NCBI GenBank assembly: GCA_012513605.1
Contig: JAAZBV010000069.1
Coordinates: 1-64,000, forward strand
Direction of reading: 5' to 3'
DNA from: Desulfatiglans sp.
GTDB lineage: Bacteria > Desulfobacterota > DSM-4660 > Desulfatiglandales > HGW-15
DNA: 64,000 nt
A program made the position numbers and the translations under genes. Below are positions 63,809-64,000 of this stretch, one piece after another. Each line of letters opens with the position of its first letter. The first letter of the stretch is position 1. The notes under the pieces were generated by a model. It worked only from the letters and a program-made list of their open reading frames with translations, ran no database searches and had not been told where the DNA came from.

Positions 63809-64000
63809 TTAAACCGGAATTTCCACTGACACATAGGTGCCCTTTTCTGTTTCCGATTCAATTCTGAATTCACCATTGAGCTGCTCAGCCCTCTCCTGCA
63901 TGATAAGGAGGCCAAAGGGGCTTTGTCCGTGCGTGTTTTCCATTATCTTTTCCGGGTCAAAACCGGTCCCATTGTCTTCAATGCTCAGAGCTATTTTATG
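63809..64000 (-). CDS. Histidine kinase, C-terminal end (cut by window edge)
   Basis: The last 63 residues of a kinase. The visible part is the end of an HATPase_c domain: LSIEDNGTGFDPEKIM, then HGQSPFGLLIMQERAEQLNGEFRIESETEKGTYVSVEIPV. The FGLLIMQERA form is typical of NarX/DegS-type kinases (HisKA_3), which pair with LuxR-type regulators such as the next gene. The sensor part lies beyond the window. Confidence 0.9.
   Translation of the reverse strand, partial: HKIALSIEDNGTGFDPEKIMENTHGQSPFGLLIMQERAEQLNGEFRIESETEKGTYVSVEIPV

Overview
The window looks like a chromosomal segment of a Gram-negative bacterium of the Deltaproteobacteria (Desulfobacterota) type. The grounds are an outer-membrane repertoire (TonB receptor, MltD, Tat and SecDF), many multi-domain two-component proteins, a Tat-targeted ferredoxin paired with an aldehyde:ferredoxin oxidoreductase-family enzyme, and a radical-SAM peptide cassette of a kind I associate with Geobacter-like genomes. 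This placement is inference; there is no rRNA or marker gene set here to settle it.

Layout. 1-302: the right end of an IS21-like element that has cut a small RNase H-like gene. 494-2619: an AT-rich orphan nuclease-like gene, a flavin reductase and a cluster of short palindromes. 2694-8851 (minus): a sensory operon of a peptide-binding-type periplasmic protein, a GAF/PAS histidine kinase, a lone receiver and a receiver-kinase-receiver hybrid, with no permease genes. 9117-14831 (plus): purC, grpE, dnaK and a large lipoprotein. 14939-20179 (minus): tatC, tatB, an acetyltransferase, a SPOR protein, argS and alr. 20628-29550 (plus): queA-tgt-yajC-secD-secF-TPR-mutT, followed by a BglII-like restriction endonuclease with an MT-A70 adenine methylase. 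29607-36023 (plus): pyruvate kinase, FHA-GAF, TPR, two cyclic-nucleotide-binding-fold proteins (one with PilZ) and an MltD-like transglycosylase. It is convergent with an NlpC/P60 protein carrying a barrel-like tail.

37607-40460: Tat-ferredoxin plus AOR-family oxidoreductase. 40728-51322 (minus): an AT-rich accessory island. It holds a secreted protein whose C-terminus aligns with archaemetzincins but has lost all zinc and catalytic residues, a frameshifted UspB-like two-membrane-span gene, five small unknown genes, a 1747-residue RHS/YD-repeat protein and a secreted calcium-repeat protein ending in a YD stub. A 35-bp scrap of RHS core among the small genes shows past RHS rearrangement. 51572-56183: an Xre regulator, a VapBC-type toxin-antitoxin pair, and a minus-strand run of methyltransferase, acyltransferase, YdeI-like, SemiSWEET and mtnA genes. 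56290-57939: a secreted sulfatase.

58237-64000: the most interesting part. A TonB receptor is followed on the same strand by a 44-residue peptide gene absent from ordinary gene calls (59590-59724), a strong hairpin, and a radical SAM/SPASM enzyme: a candidate ribosomal peptide natural-product cassette. Divergent to it is a periplasmic binding protein, and next to that a LuxR-type response regulator with its histidine kinase, which runs off the right edge.
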